Shown one piece after another: positions 15,464-28,000 of a DNA stretch of 64,000 nt. The DNA is from RUG14300 sp964561145 (GTDB taxonomy: Bacteria > Bacillota > Clostridia > Christensenellales > CAG-1252), in NCBI GenBank assembly GCA_964561145.1, contig CAZLNZ010000001.1:186001-250000 (forward strand), read 5' to 3'. A model generated the notes under the pieces. That model was not told where the DNA came from. It did no database searches and was given only the letters and a program-made list of their open reading frames with translations. Both the position numbers and the translations under genes were made by a program. Positions within the stretch are counted from its first letter, which is position 1, and each line of letters starts with the position of its first letter.

Positions 15464-17947
15464 GTGTTAGAACTTAAGCAAATTGTAAAGCATTACGGCG
15501 AGGGTGAGAATAAGGTCGTAGCTCTCAACGGAGTATCACTGTGCTTTAGAAAAAGTGAATTTGTATCTATTTTGGGTCCTTCCGGGTGCGGAAAGACTAC
15601 TCTTTTGAATATCATAGGCGGATTGGATAGATATACCTCAGGGGATATAAAAATTGACGGAGTGTCAACCAAATCCTTTAAGGATAGGGACTGGGATGTA
15701 TATCGCAACCATAGTATCGGCTTTGTTTTCCAAGGCTATAATCTCATTCCCCATTTAACGGTATTGGAAAATGTTGAAATGAGCCTCGGTATAGGCGGTA
15801 TCGATAACGATACCAGAAAGAAGAAAGCGTTTGATGCCTTAGAAAAAGTCGGTTTAAAGGAACAGGCTAAAAAATTGCCCAATCAACTGTCGGGCGGACA
15901 AATGCAGAGGGTTGCCATTGCAAGAGCTATTATCACCGAACCGGAAATTATTTTGGCAGACGAGCCTACCGGTGCGCTCGACAGCGTTACAAGTGTACAA
16001 GTAATGGACCTCTTGAAGGAGATATCCAAGGAAAGATTGGTAATAATGGTTACCCATAATCCGGAGCTTGCCGAGAAATACAGTACAAGAATAATCAATG
16101 TTAAAGACGGTGTAATTGTCGGTGATACCAATCCCTATCATTGTGAAAATGATGAGGAAACGAAGGTTATTACCGGTAAAACCTCAATGCGGTTTATAAC
16201 GGCAATAAAGTCCTCGTTGAAAAATCTTATTTCTAAGCGTGCCAGAACAATTCTAACCTGTGTCGCAAGCAGTATCGGCATAATAGGTATTGCTCTTATT
16301 CTTTCGGTATCTAACGGGATGAGTAACTATATGCAGAGCATGCAAGCGGATAGTCTCGGAGAGTTTCCGATTTCGGTAAGTGCGATATCTGCGGATTTTG
16401 ATAAGATTCTTTCAATAGGAACCTCGGGTAGTCTTCAAAGCAGTGTCGATAATCTTTTGGATGTAGGCGGCATAGAAGCATTTCCCTCCGATCAGGTACT
16501 AAAGCCGTATGATAGCAATTTTACTTCTGCACTTAAGACTTTGGTTACATATAGTAAAATAAACGACGAGTTTCTGGAATACCTCGAAAAAATACCCGAT
16601 GATATGGTTACGGCAATACAGTATTATAGGACTATAGAACCTCATGTATACTTAAAGCTTTACGATAGCGTTTTTGAGGAATACACGTACAATACGCTGG
16701 ATACCGATAGTACCGGCTGGGCTGAAATTCTCGATAACGCAGAGTATATGAAGACCCAGTACGATGTGATAAATGAAGGCGGATATTTTCCTACAGAAGC
16801 AAATGAGATCGCATTGGTTGTAGATCGGTATAATAGGGTTAACACAAAGGTGCTTGCCGCATTGGGAATAACACCTGTTTCGGTTGACGGTGATGTTGGA
16901 TATATCGATGTTCCTTTCTCAGATCTGTTGGGTGCCGAGATAAGCTATAGCTTGAACGATGATTATTACACTTTGAATTCACAAGGAGTATATGTCTGTA
17001 CCGGTGATAACGAGGAGCTTTTCAATAAGGGCTTTAAGCTCAAGATTACGGCAATTTTAAGAAGCAATGAAAATACCTCTATGATGTGGCTCTCAAGCGG
17101 TTTGGTATATACACCTAAGTTTACAGAGTATGTTTTGGAGCAAAATGCAGATTCTGATGTCGTTTTGGCTCAAAAAAATGCATACGATACCTTTTTAAAG
17201 AGAAAAGAGAATGAACCGAATGCGAAAATGGTGGATGTTACCACGGGAAAAGCGGTTACTAATGATTGGGAAACGCTTCTCAATTTAGCCTCTAGTTTCA
17301 GTCCTTTCGAGGTAAATGAAATTATCAAGTTAACAGATGAGGTGATGTATGACGAAGTTATGAGGAAACTGGGCGGAACCAACTTGCCTGCGGTGGTGTT
17401 TATCTATCCCTCTAGTTTCCAAAACAAGGAACTTTTGGTTGAATATCTTGAGGCATATAACGAAGGAAAAGAAAATAGCGATCAGATTTCGGTTACCGAT
17501 ACGACAACTGCAATGATAGGTATGGTTGAATCAATGATAGATGCTGTAAGTTATGTCTTGATTGCATTCTCTGCGATATCTCTTCTTGTTAGTTCGGTAA
17601 TGATAGGTATTATTACATATGTATCCGTTATGGAGCGTACAAAGGAAATCGGAGTGTTAAGGGCAATGGGTGCGAGAAAGCTGGATATTACCAGAATTTT
17701 CAATGCGGAAACCCTAATAATCGGAAGCTTAAGCGGAGTTCTTGCAATAGTTGTAACATATCTTTTAGATATACTTGTTTCCTTGATTTTGAAGAATCTT
17801 ACGGGAATCCCGTCCCTTGCCGTTTTGCAACCGCTTCACGCATTGATTTTAGTAGTACTATGTATATTCTTGACGATGGTTGCAGGACTAATTCCGGCGA
17901 TATTTGCAAGCAAAAAGGATCCTGTAAATGCCTTGAGGAGCGAGTAA
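15464..17947 (+). CDS. MacB-like ABC transporter, fused ATPase and FtsX permease
   Basis: 827 residues. N-terminal ABC ATPase: Walker A GPSGCGKTT (38-46), Q-loop Gln 90, signature LSGGQ (142-146), Walker B ILADE (163-167), switch His 198. Then a membrane segment near 250 (TCVASSIGIIGIALILSV), a ~420-residue extracellular domain, and three C-terminal helices with the FtsX hallmark MERTKEIGVLRAMGARK. This is the layout of MacB/LolD-E-type mechanotransmission exporters; in Gram-positives they usually export peptides, antibiotics or lipoprotein-related cargo. No partner periplasmic adaptor is adjacent. The longest frame begins with TTG at 15449, but AAGGAGG at 15452-15458 positions the start at GTG 15464. 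Substrate unknown. Confidence 0.9.
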   Translation: MLELKQIVKHYGEGENKVVALNGVSLCFRKSEFVSILGPSGCGKTTLLNIIGGLDRYTSGDIKIDGVSTKSFKDRDWDVYRNHSIGFVFQGYNLIPHLTVLENVEMSLGIGGIDNDTRKKKAFDALEKVGLKEQAKKLPNQLSGGQMQRVAIARAIITEPEIILADEPTGALDSVTSVQVMDLLKEISKERLVIMVTHNPELAEKYSTRIINVKDGVIVGDTNPYHCENDEETKVITGKTSMRFITAIKSSLKNLISKRARTILTCVASSIGIIGIALILSVSNGMSNYMQSMQADSLGEFPISVSAISADFDKILSIGTSGSLQSSVDNLLDVGGIEAFPSDQVLKPYDSNFTSALKTLVTYSKINDEFLEYLEKIPDDMVTAIQYYRTIEPHVYLKLYDSVFEEYTYNTLDTDSTGWAEILDNAEYMKTQYDVINEGGYFPTEANEIALVVDRYNRVNTKVLAALGITPVSVDGDVGYIDVPFSDLLGAEISYSLNDDYYTLNSQGVYVCTGDNEELFNKGFKLKITAILRSNENTSMMWLSSGLVYTPKFTEYVLEQNADSDVVLAQKNAYDTFLKRKENEPNAKMVDVTTGKAVTNDWETLLNLASSFSPFEVNEIIKLTDEVMYDEVMRKLGGTNLPAVVFIYPSSFQNKELLVEYLEAYNEGKENSDQISVTDTTTAMIGMVESMIDAVSYVLIAFSAISLLVSSVMIGIITYVSVMERTKEIGVLRAMGARKLDITRIFNAETLIIGSLSGVLAIVVTYLLDILVSLILKNLTGIPSLAVLQPLHALILVVLCIFLTMVAGLIPAIFASKKDPVNALRSE

Positions 17948-17985
17948 AATCGAACACGTTATATAGGACGGAATAAAAAATTGTA

Positions 17986-18014
17986 TTGACAAAATGCTCT
18001 TTGCCGATTATATT
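17986..18014 (+). promoter_or_regulatory. Promoter of the TtcA-like gene
   Basis: TTGACA (17986-17991), 17-base spacer, TATATT (18009-18014). Confidence 0.85.
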
Positions 18015-18034
18015 AAACAGCAAGAGCATTTTTT
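17994..18034 (+). terminator. Hairpin terminator overlapping the next promoter
   Basis: AATGCTCTT (17994-18002) pairs with AAGAGCATT (18022-18030), followed by TTTT. It ends transcripts from the ABC gene, while the spacer and -10 box of the next promoter lie in its left arm and loop. Confidence 0.6.
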
Positions 18035-18072
18035 AATATTGTGCAAAGATGTTTAAAAGGAGATAAGTTTCG

Positions 18073-18825
18073 ATGAAAAAAGTATTAGGTTCCCTTAGAA
18101 GAGCTGTACAAGATTATGATATGATTCACGATGGCGATATAATTGCCGTCGGTGTTTCAGGCGGTAAAGATTCACTTCTTCTTTTAGAGGCACTAAAGCT
18201 CTTTCAACGTTTCTCTCCAAATAAGTTCTCTTTGATGGGGATACATATAGACATGGGTTTTAAGGACACGGACCAAGGTCAAGTCGAAGCCCTGAAAAGA
18301 TATTTGCAGGGATTGGATATAGAATTCCACGTTGTCAAAACTGATTTAGCTCAAATTATTTTTGAGGAGAGAAAAGAGGATAGTCCTTGTAGTCTTTGCA
18401 GTAAAATGAGAAGAGGGGCGTTGTGTAATGCGGCAAAAGAGCTCGGTGCGAACAAAATAGCATTAGGTCATCACGCCGACGATGTATTGGAAACTCTTCT
18501 TTTGTCATTAACATACGAAGGACGCTTTTCGACATTTCAGCCTGTCAGCTATATGTCACGGACCGATTTGACTTTAATCAGACCCTTTGTGTACCTTGAA
18601 GAGGTTGACATTATGCATGAGGTAAAGAAACGTGAAATGCCCGTTGTTTTTAATGTTTGCCCGATGGATAAGCATACCGAAAGACAGAGAATGAAAGATT
18701 TGGTGATCTCTCTCAATACGGAGATACACGGCGTTAAAGATAGGATGCTATCTGCGATTTTCCACCCCGAAAGGAATAATCTTTGGGCATTACGTCCCCA
18801 AAATAGCGACAAGAAAGACGATTAG
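18073..18825 (+). CDS. TtcA-like PP-loop tRNA thiolation enzyme
   Basis: 250 residues, cytosolic. Belongs to the TtcA/TtuA family of PP-loop ATPases that sulfurate tRNA bases (2-thiocytidine-32 in the TtcA type). Seen: PP-loop SGGKDS (29-34), iron-sulfur CxxC at Cys 106/109 (CSLCSKMRRG), GHHADDVLETLLLSL (132-146), and a further Cys at 196 (FNVCPMD). E. coli TtcA has a second CxxC; here only one Cys remains at that place, as in several clostridial paralogues and compatible with three-Cys cluster ligation. The RNA target is therefore less certain. AAAAGGAG lies about eight bases before ATG. Own promoter, and a strong terminator follows. Confidence 0.88.
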   Translation: MKKVLGSLRRAVQDYDMIHDGDIIAVGVSGGKDSLLLLEALKLFQRFSPNKFSLMGIHIDMGFKDTDQGQVEALKRYLQGLDIEFHVVKTDLAQIIFEERKEDSPCSLCSKMRRGALCNAAKELGANKIALGHHADDVLETLLLSLTYEGRFSTFQPVSYMSRTDLTLIRPFVYLEEVDIMHEVKKREMPVVFNVCPMDKHTERQRMKDLVISLNTEIHGVKDRMLSAIFHPERNNLWALRPQNSDKKDD

Positions 18826-18850
18826 TTTTTACTAATAATATTATTTTACG

Positions 18851-18876
18851 CCTCGGTAAGAACGCCGAGGTTTTTT
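18851..18876 (+). terminator. Intrinsic terminator after the TtcA-like gene
   Basis: CCTCGG (18851-18856) pairs with CCGAGG (18865-18870), followed by T6. Confidence 0.9.
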
Positions 18877-18958
18877 GTTTTTTAGGCGTGCCACGGCTTT
18901 TTTCACACAAATTTCACGAAAAGAAAAGAGTATTAAGGATAACTTAATCTTAGGGGTA

Positions 18959-18988
18959 TTGACAGCTAAGAGTGCACTGTTTTATAAT
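18959..18988 (+). promoter_or_regulatory. Promoter of the giant lipoprotein gene
   Basis: TTGACA (18959-18964), 18-base spacer, TATAAT (18983-18988); an overlapping second TATAAT lies at 18988-18993. A short dyad ATTAAG-GATAA-CTTAAT (18932-18948) sits just upstream and could be an operator. Confidence 0.85.
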
Positions 18989-19001
18989 ATAATAGTATAT
19001 T

Positions 19002-19045
19002 TACGCACGCACGCATAACGTACGCACGCGTACGCGAGCGTCAAG
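19002..19045. repeat. ACGC-rich leader tract
   Basis: Tandem ACGC units (three in a row, then interrupted copies) with a nested dyad GTACGC-AC-GCGTAC (19020-19033), lying in the 5' leader of the giant gene. The alternating purine-pyrimidine GC-rich composition contrasts with the AT-rich surroundings. Confidence 0.7.
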
Positions 19046-19066
19046 AGTAAGATACGGAGGTATTTT

Positions 19067-22000
19067 ATGAAAAAACAACGCATAAGCTTACTAATCTTAA
19101 CACTGCTTATAGTGGTAATGATTACGGCTCTGGTTCTAACGGCTTGTTCCGATGACGGTGTCGTCGTAAAGCCCGGTAGTACTTCCAATAAAGACACTGT
19201 TGTAGTCACTGAGCTTCCTACGGATAAGTTCTTCGAACTATTGGCTACTACGGTTTCCTTCTGTGAAAAATCCGTTGAAGGAGTAACAGAGGAGGACTAT
19301 GTTGTCTTTGATTTCAGAACCAACAATCTCAGACTCGTCAAGAACGGTACTATTCTCGATTACTATATGGAGTTCAAACTCCGCTATTATTGTCCCGAGG
19401 GAGCATCGGAATCTGACATCAACAAAAATTCCCTTCTTGCTTTTGAGTATAAAACCTTAGGCGGTGACATGCTTTTCGGTGCTTATTATGAGGATGGGGT
19501 ATTTTATTTCGATATCGCAGGAGACGAGGGTGCAAATATATATATAACCGAGCTGAATTTGGCACAAATTGCCGCTGCGGCAAAGGATATCTTAGGAGCT
19601 ACCGGTTCTATAGGAGATTTATCCGATTGGCTTGAACAAAACGGCAAACTTGATATAGGCATTACAATAGACGTCGGTTCGATTGTAAATTCTCTTCTTT
19701 CCGATCTCGCAAAGAAGGCAACAATTACCACAAAAACCACCGTTGAGAACGGAAACGTAAATGAATATCAAACGTTGAAAGTTGAACTTGACGTCAATAC
19801 CTTCTTATCGGGATTGTTGAAGCAAGTCGGTGGTTTATGGAACATCGTTACAAGTATTGTCGGTGACTTGGATTCCGTGTTAGTCGAGCTGTTTGGCATG
19901 ACTTTTGCCGAGATAAACGAAACTCCTTTCGAAACAATTACCTTTGATTATTCGATAACCACTTTAAACGGAACCCTTGACGGGTTCGATACCAATATTG
20001 GCTATGGCGAACAAGTATTTGCGTTGGGCTTGTCCGTTGGCAGTCAATACTTCGGTAGCAATGTAACCTCCGTTGCTTTTGATTTTCCCGATTTTAAAAA
20101 ATTCGAGGAGTTTTCTGTTCTTAATCTTGACGTCAATGCAGATATTAGATTGACAAACGGTACAACCAAAAACGTAAGTGTCGGAGAGACCATAGGTGGT
20201 ATTCTCGAGGCTGTTTTAGGTGTAGAAACGATTGGTAAACTTTCTTCGACGGAGTTAGTTCTCGGAAAGGGCGAGTTGGGAATAAATCTTCGTATGCAAG
20301 CAAAGCTTGACCTTAGCCGTAACGAGCGTAACAAGCTTCTGATTTTGCTTGGAACAGAGAAGAATAGCGGTGATCTTGCGGTTATCTCTTATGACGGATC
20401 TAATGAGAATTTGATAATTGATTTATCTAAACTTGGCTTGCCCTCTCTAAAGTATAGCGTCAATCTTAATAACATCCTGGTTCCAATGTTAGGGCAGACC
20501 ATAGTTGATGCCTTAACGGGTACTGCTTCTGCAGCGGATATCGAAAAGGCATTGACAACGGTTTATGGTGGAGTGACTCTTTCCGATGCGATTTCAAATT
20601 ACTTTATGCACAACTCTTGGAATCTTGCACCCGCAGGGGACACGGACTATCTCGGATTGATAAAGAATAACATTATTCCTCTTGTTGTAGAGGTTTTGAA
20701 AAATCTCAATCTCGATTCTGAAGGACAAACACTTACCTTGGATATTTCCAGAGCTACGTTGTTATCTGCATTGAGAACCGTGGCAGGCTTTGTTACAGAG
20801 GATGCAAATGATCCTAAGGACATCGGTAATCTTTTATCCGCAATTGCAGAATCAATGGATAACAAGGCGTATTCCGATGATGACCTTATTTTCCGCAACT
20901 TGAGATTAACTTTGGGACTTATTACTAAAGAGCATACTTTCGGTCTTTCCGTCGATGCTTCACTTCAACTGGCTGACGATACTACCTTGTCTGTAAGCCT
21001 GCCGTTGGTCGGCTTGGGATACGAGCCGAATTTCGTAGAGGTTTCGTTGCCGAGCGAATTGGTTGATTTGGATGAAATCAATTCGTTATCCTTCGGCGGA
21101 GATATTGCCATTGCCTTTGATTCCGGTGATGTTGACTATTCAAACGGAGGATATGTTATTGACATAAACGATGCTATCGGTAATCTTCGTGATATGTTTG
21201 CCGAGCTTTCATGTATTCTCGGTTTCGAGAACAGAGTAAACAAAGGCGTGTTGATAGAATTGGTTGGTTCTGCTAGCATCAAAGAGCTCGCACTAAGCTC
21301 GATTATTAGAAATGAGCCTATAGATTTAAGCGTTGAAAGCTTGAATCTCTCAGTGAAACTTTATTCTATCGCTAGCATCGATGACACCTCTCATGACCAA
21401 AACGATTTACTGTTGAGTGCCGTTTATACCTCCTACGCAAAGGAAAAGAGTGCCCTTTTTATCGATCTACATAACATGGTGATCGAAGGAATGGAATTGC
21501 CCATGATAAGGTATGACCTTGATCTTGAGGGAATGATAAACGAAGCTTTATCTGGGCTTGTTCTCGGTGCGTCGGATATTGCAGAAGCCAGAGATAGTAA
21601 TACTCAAATAATAGGTGACGAGATAGATGAAGAAAGTAGCATAAGCGTTGAGCAAGTGCTCTCGATCATCGGAGGCGTTGCAGGAAGAATTTATTTGGGT
21701 GAAGATAAGCTAGCTGTTTTTGTCGCCGATAATGTACTTGATGCGTTGATGAATGTTTTCTTCGGTGACAGCTTTGCCGACAGATTCAGCAAGGAAATCG
21801 AAGGCTTAATAAAGGCAGATGAAAATTCTTCAGTGTACATTTCCACGGAAAACGGCTTGGAAATAGGGGCAAGGGTAGGTCTTGTTACGGGAAAAACTCC
21901 GAATGAAAACTTATCCGTTGACATATTGATAAACAATTTATCCCTCAATTTGGAAGAGGGAAGCATTGCAGTTATAGACAATCCCTCTAAATACAAGAGT

Positions 22001-25000
22001 TTGGAGGAATTGAAGAGCTTTTATGTTTCGGCATCCGTAAACATCGGGTATGATTTGGAGAGTAACAAATACGATATAAGCGATCTCCTAGATATCGTTG
22101 GTAATTTTGTAGACGGTAGTATAGCAGAGATGCTAAGCGACTTATTCTTGAGAATCGAGATTGTAGGAGAGGACGGTGAAAGAATGAAGGGCGATTTGCT
22201 TTTGCAAGTGGGTGCCAATATTTCTCTCGATAGCCTAAAGCTTAATGACGTTGTTAGCAACCTTGAACTTAAAGCCGAACTCAAATTTGTAGACGGTGGA
22301 GACGTTAATACCCTTCTTACCATTTACTTTGACGGAGTTTACCTTTATGTGGATGCGCAAACAGGAACGCAAAGCGGAACAAAGGTTACCGGATTTGACA
22401 TTGATAGCTTTAAAATAAAGGTAGGCTCTCTTGCCTGCGGTTGTAAGTGTAGCGAGTGTATACAAAAGGGTACTTGTATAGAAAACGGTTTGTCAAAGTG
22501 TACATCGGATGGTTGCGATTGTGATTGTTGTGTAATAGTCGCAGGTGCCGACGATGTTACACAAAGTGCTTCCGTAACCGATTTAATTCTTGAAAATCTT
22601 GGAATTTTATCCTCGATAAAGATAGGAAACAACGGCATTGCCATAAATCTTGCCGCAAACACCTTTAAGAGAGTGTTGAATATCGTCGGAAGCGCCGTTT
22701 GGGGAATAGATGATCTATATAACGGTTCCGCCTTAGACGGAATAATCCCGGGAATCAAACTGGATTTTGCCAACGGCTTGGGTGTAGGGCTTGTTCTTTA
22801 TATAAATGAAGACCAATCGGATAAAGTCGACTCAACCGATGGCTTGAGCTATATTGAACTGGGTTTGGGAGACCTTGCACTTGCTTTCCAGCACAAGAGT
22901 GATTTAATAAACGAAAACGTTAAGAGTTTCAATGAACTGAATATTAACGATTTAGGTGATATGAATGTTGCCTTGACCGGTAATTTATCCATTAATATGG
23001 AGCAGTTCGAATCGGGTAAAGAGGGTTCGACCATAGAAAATCTAATAAAAGATGTTCTTCCTGCTCTAACATTCGGTATGGCTGTTACCGAGGGAGATCT
23101 AAATTTGCGATTCTCCTTTGATCTTTTAGCGAATATCGATATGGGTAGCTTTGCTATTTCTGATATAAGTACTGCTACAGAGCTTTTGATCGATTCTCAA
23201 ATACTTTTTAGAGCGTTTATCCTCAACGATGACGGCACAAGAAATCAAAAAGAGGACATTATGCTTTACTATGACGGAACGCAGGATACTGTTTTTGCCG
23301 CAATGCCTCTCTTTGGAATAGGTGCCGTATGTTATAGGGGCATCGATGCATATCAAATTGTAGAAGACATTATTGCAAATAGCAAGGACGATGTTGCCGA
23401 GGCCGGTGAGCAGAACTCTACGGATAAACTTGTAGCGCTAAAATTCAACAAGGATGGTATAGCCGTCTCTGTTACCGGGGCATTAATTGCTTCGGTTCTC
23501 TCTCAATTTGGTTTTGAGCTCGGAGGAATTGACGTTTCTAAGTACATGGACAGTGTTGGTGTAGGCTTGACTACCGAAGGGGGTATCTCGATAGATCTTG
23601 GTATTGCAGGTATTGACTTGCTGGTCGCAGTAAACGGATTAAGCGTTGCCCTCGAAGAAAAGGACTTGAACAGTATAGCTTTTACCGGGATTAAGGAAGG
23701 TGAATTTGTACAAATAAGTGACGATAACGGAAATCCCGCCATCAAAGAAATAGCTCTTGAAATGTCTGTTAAGTTCGATTTAAGCGGAAGAATTGATGAG
23801 ATAAACGGTGAGAAGGGCTTGGATGTAGCTCCATATATTGTGACTCTTCTTAAAAATCTCAACGTACAAGAGGAACTTACCGCAATTCTCTCTCAAATAT
23901 CCGCTCGCCTCGATTACCAATTGGACGATGCCGTGTTCATTTTAGACTTAAAAGCATTTGTCAACATCTACGACCTTTCGGAAATTGTTATTTCAATCGA
24001 CATACATACAGAAACACTTGACTTAATCGGTATCTATTATGACAGTGGTACCGATAGAGTGTACATATCCCTGCCATCGCTCAATATAAAGGACTTTTTC
24101 ATTGATTTGCCGATAATATATGATACGATAAAGGGCGAGTTCGGCGATAAGATAACAGAGGCTCTTTCTGTAATAACAGGAGCAAAATCGGAGTATGCTC
24201 AAGCAAGCGATGAGTCGGATATATTCGAACTTATTAACCAATGCGTTAGTAGCATTGAGATAAACGGAGCAAAGGGAGTGATAAAGATCACTTCCACTTC
24301 CAATGTCGTAAGTGTGTTATTATCATTGCTTTCGGTTAAGGTGCTTGACGGGATAGTCCTTCCCGACATTTCAGCAAATGTAAGCCTAGGCGTTTCGCGT
24401 GAAAACGGTATTGGAATAGGTATTGGTATTGACGTCGGAGAACATGGAGAGTTCCTCTCTGCGGGTCTCGGAATAAATGGTTTTTCCATCGATTTCAAGA
24501 AAACCGAAATACTTCCCGATCTATCCTCTTATGTAGAATGGACCGAGCTTAATGCGGGGTTCTCCACAAGAGCCAACGTGTCCTTCTGTCTTGATGAGGA
24601 TTATGCCGATGTCGTAAACTCATTGATTTCAAGTTCCATTGACGGAAGCTCCTTCTCATTGCTTGTTAATTCCGAAAACGGCAGATTTAATCTTGATCTT
24701 GGTGTTGAGCTAGCTGTTAACTTAAGACTCAATTCTTTTAAGAATATGGGAATAGAAGTATGGCTTTCGCTCTATTTCGATAACGACGGTGCTATCGATT
24801 ATAGCGGAGAGGATAGAATTTTGTCTTTGTACTACAATTCATTGGATGTATATGACGTAGGTGTCAGAGAGGCTGTTTACCTGATGCTTGGCAACGAAGA
24901 GAGTAAGAATACTGCAGTAAGAGTCGATAACCCCGGACTAGTTGAGGTTGTTGAGGAACTTATTAATTCGTTACTTTACCCGGAAACCGCAGAAAGCGCC

Positions 25001-28000
25001 GATCCGATATCATCGATAATTGACGTTACTCTTAAAGATGGTATAGGCGTAAACGTCAACGGTGGGGTTATTAAGTTAGCATTGGATTTATTAGGAGCAT
25101 CGGGATTGATTGCCGATATAGATGGCTTATTCGAGGGTGCAAGTGTCGTCGTTTCTGGTGACAGAACAGAGCTTGAGCTTGTAATGGGGGGCGATAGCAA
25201 AATATCCGTATCACTTGTTGACTATGACCTATTCTTTGTAGAGGATGACGAGGATTTAGTTACAAGGGAAGATATTAACGATGGCATCGTTGATTTAAAG
25301 ACGGGTGCAATTAATCTTGCAGAACTAGATCAAATTTATTTTGCTCTTTCCTTAACGGGACGCGCCGGTTTTGGTAAAACCGATGAGAATGAGGCTTATG
25401 AAATACTCAACTATAACGATCTTCTCAAATTGGTATTGACCTCTGATTATGACGGAAGCTATTACTATGGCGTTGACGTTGAATTGGGCATTTCCGGACT
25501 GGATTTATCGGGTATTTCCTTTGCGACATTAACCGGTGGAAAAATAACCGAGGTCGTAAATAACATAGTTAATAAAATGTCTCTAGAGGCAATGATTGTG
25601 ATTAGGGACAAGAACAATGTTACAAATTACGCCAACGGAGAGCCTGTTATAGGAATTTATTATCAAAGCAACGTTACTGACGTAATTTATGTTAACATTC
25701 CTTCTATAGACCTTAAGCTAGCTTTAAGAGATGTGTTCAGCTTGCGTGATATCCTTGAGGAATTGATTTCTTCAATAGGTAAGAACGAGGTTGCAGAGGC
25801 TAGCGATTATACAAACGTCATTAAGCTTCTCGATACGATTGCAGTTGCTCCGGAGGGGGTTTTGGTTTCCTTAAGCACTCAAATATTATCCAGAGTAATG
25901 GTGATGGCAGGAATAGATATTGCACTTCCTGAACTTGTATCATTGATAGCACTGGGTAATCTTAACGACTTATATCTCGACTCAAAATATGGAGCGGCAT
26001 ATACCGAAACCGATATTGAATATGGTTTGGGCGTTCATTTGTCTGCAGCTTTTGGGCAAGAATATTCTCTTGACATTGCAGTAGGTGATCCTAAATTAGA
26101 GTTTAGGGAGACAAAAGAGCCTGTTTATTCTTATTCGGATAACATGACGGAAAAGGAAGTATTTTTCGGACAGTTGGATGATTATATAGGAGCCGATGCA
26201 ATACACGGTTATATTTCCTTTGATGTAGCATTGGATTTTTCCGTTGGTGCAACTGTTGATCCCGGTGACACGAATTCCTTGGATTTCAAGGGTTTATTGT
26301 CAGAATTTATCAACACCAATTTCGCAATCGATATTGTCGATTATCTAAAAGGAAGCTATATTTTGACCGTTCAAGCAGGTTTCAATCTCGCGGAAGGAAG
26401 TGAAACGCTGTACGGTTTAACCTTCTTTATCGAACTTAAGGACGGGGAGGGTGAAGGTAAGAGTTTATTGTCACTATATTACACCCATGGTGTAAACAGC
26501 GGCATTTTGGGAATAGATTTACAAGGTTTATTGGGAATCGAGCCATTCCAAATCGATATGGATTTAGGAGAAATAATCGGTGGTATTTTCGGCAATGACG
26601 TATTTGCTGCCGCAGCCGACGGAGAAATACTTGGTGAGGACAGTTCTATTGAGAAAATACTTGACTCACTGTATGGAATCGTAAACCTGTACGTACATAG
26701 TGAAGGCTTGAAAATATCTATCACCGGAGAGGTTTTACAATCGACTTTGGGCTTCTTGGGCTTTGACAAATACTTCCCTACTCTTATTCAAGGCTTTACC
26801 CTTAAGAATACCGATTTTGTAAGTAAACTGGCAGAGGGCAATTATACAGCTATTGTTGTAGGAACTAGAAACGATAAAGAGGTAAGGGAAAGCTTTAACT
26901 TCCAAAAATCTCTTAAGAATAATGTTTATGTCCTAAATATTGGAAATAGAAGTATAGATTCTCTTCGCATTGTTAAGAACAGAGAGTTGATATGCGAGCT
27001 TACAACAAATGCTCAATTTGCAGAATACTTTGTAATTGACAGATTGCAATCGACAATTAGGTTTAACTTTGATAAGAAAGGAGCAGAGAGTTTAAGTGTA
27101 GGAAGCTATGATATATATGTGTCTTATTCCGATGGAAGTACAACCTCTTTTGAAATGCAAAAAGAGGTTATAATGGTGACCGTAAACACCATAGCTCTCA
27201 GCGGATTGGAGATCGAGTCTATAGAATTGGAGGGAGCAGAGCACTTGACTTTAGGAAATGATCCCTCTATGGATAATTGGTATGGTAATTACTTTGCGGT
27301 AAATGCGGTTGGCGGAGCTGTAAATCTAGAACTTGGCAAAAACGGAATAGATGCCGAGATTATATTAAACGATACCACCTCTATTAAACTTGCTGTTCAA
27401 AATATTGAGCTTGATGCTGGAAAATATGAAATAACCATTCCTCAAACTTACAAGACCAATGTTGAGTTCTTAACTGTTTCGACACAAATTGAGGTTGATT
27501 TACATGCCGAAGAGGGTGTTTCTGTTGCGATAACAGATTTAATTGGCGAAACACTTGATACACTCCTTCCTTTAGACGGGCTTCCCTTCGATCTAAAGGA
27601 TATTCCTGTAGGTATGTGGCTTGAAGAAGATACTCAATCACATTATCTTGTAACACTTCAAATGAACATTCGTTTCGACCAATATTCCGATATTACCTTA
27701 GATCTTGGCGGATCTGAAATTGCAATGCATATTTATCGAGTATCTGAAAGCGGGGTGTTGAGCGAGTTGTTGTTAAGCTTTGCATATATAGGAACCGAAA
27801 ATCCTAATGGCGCAGTTTACGTTAACATTCCTTATTTTGACTTACAGCTAAAGATTGACGAGGCACCGTTTAATACCGTAATTGATGATCTTGCGTCCTC
27901 TATTTTCAAAAAAGATGAGATTGCCGAGGCAAGTGAAGTAGCAAAAGATGGTGAAATTACTATTGAAAGCGTTCTAAATCTTTTCTTGGGATTGAGTATT

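Noticed and set aside
19002..19045. ACGC tract as a CRISPR array
   Set aside because: Four-base units without spacers; it is a simple sequence repeat in a gene leader.
22345..22773. Minus-strand open frames inside the giant genes
   Set aside because: They are out-of-frame shadows of a biased coding strand, with no ribosome sites or family motifs.
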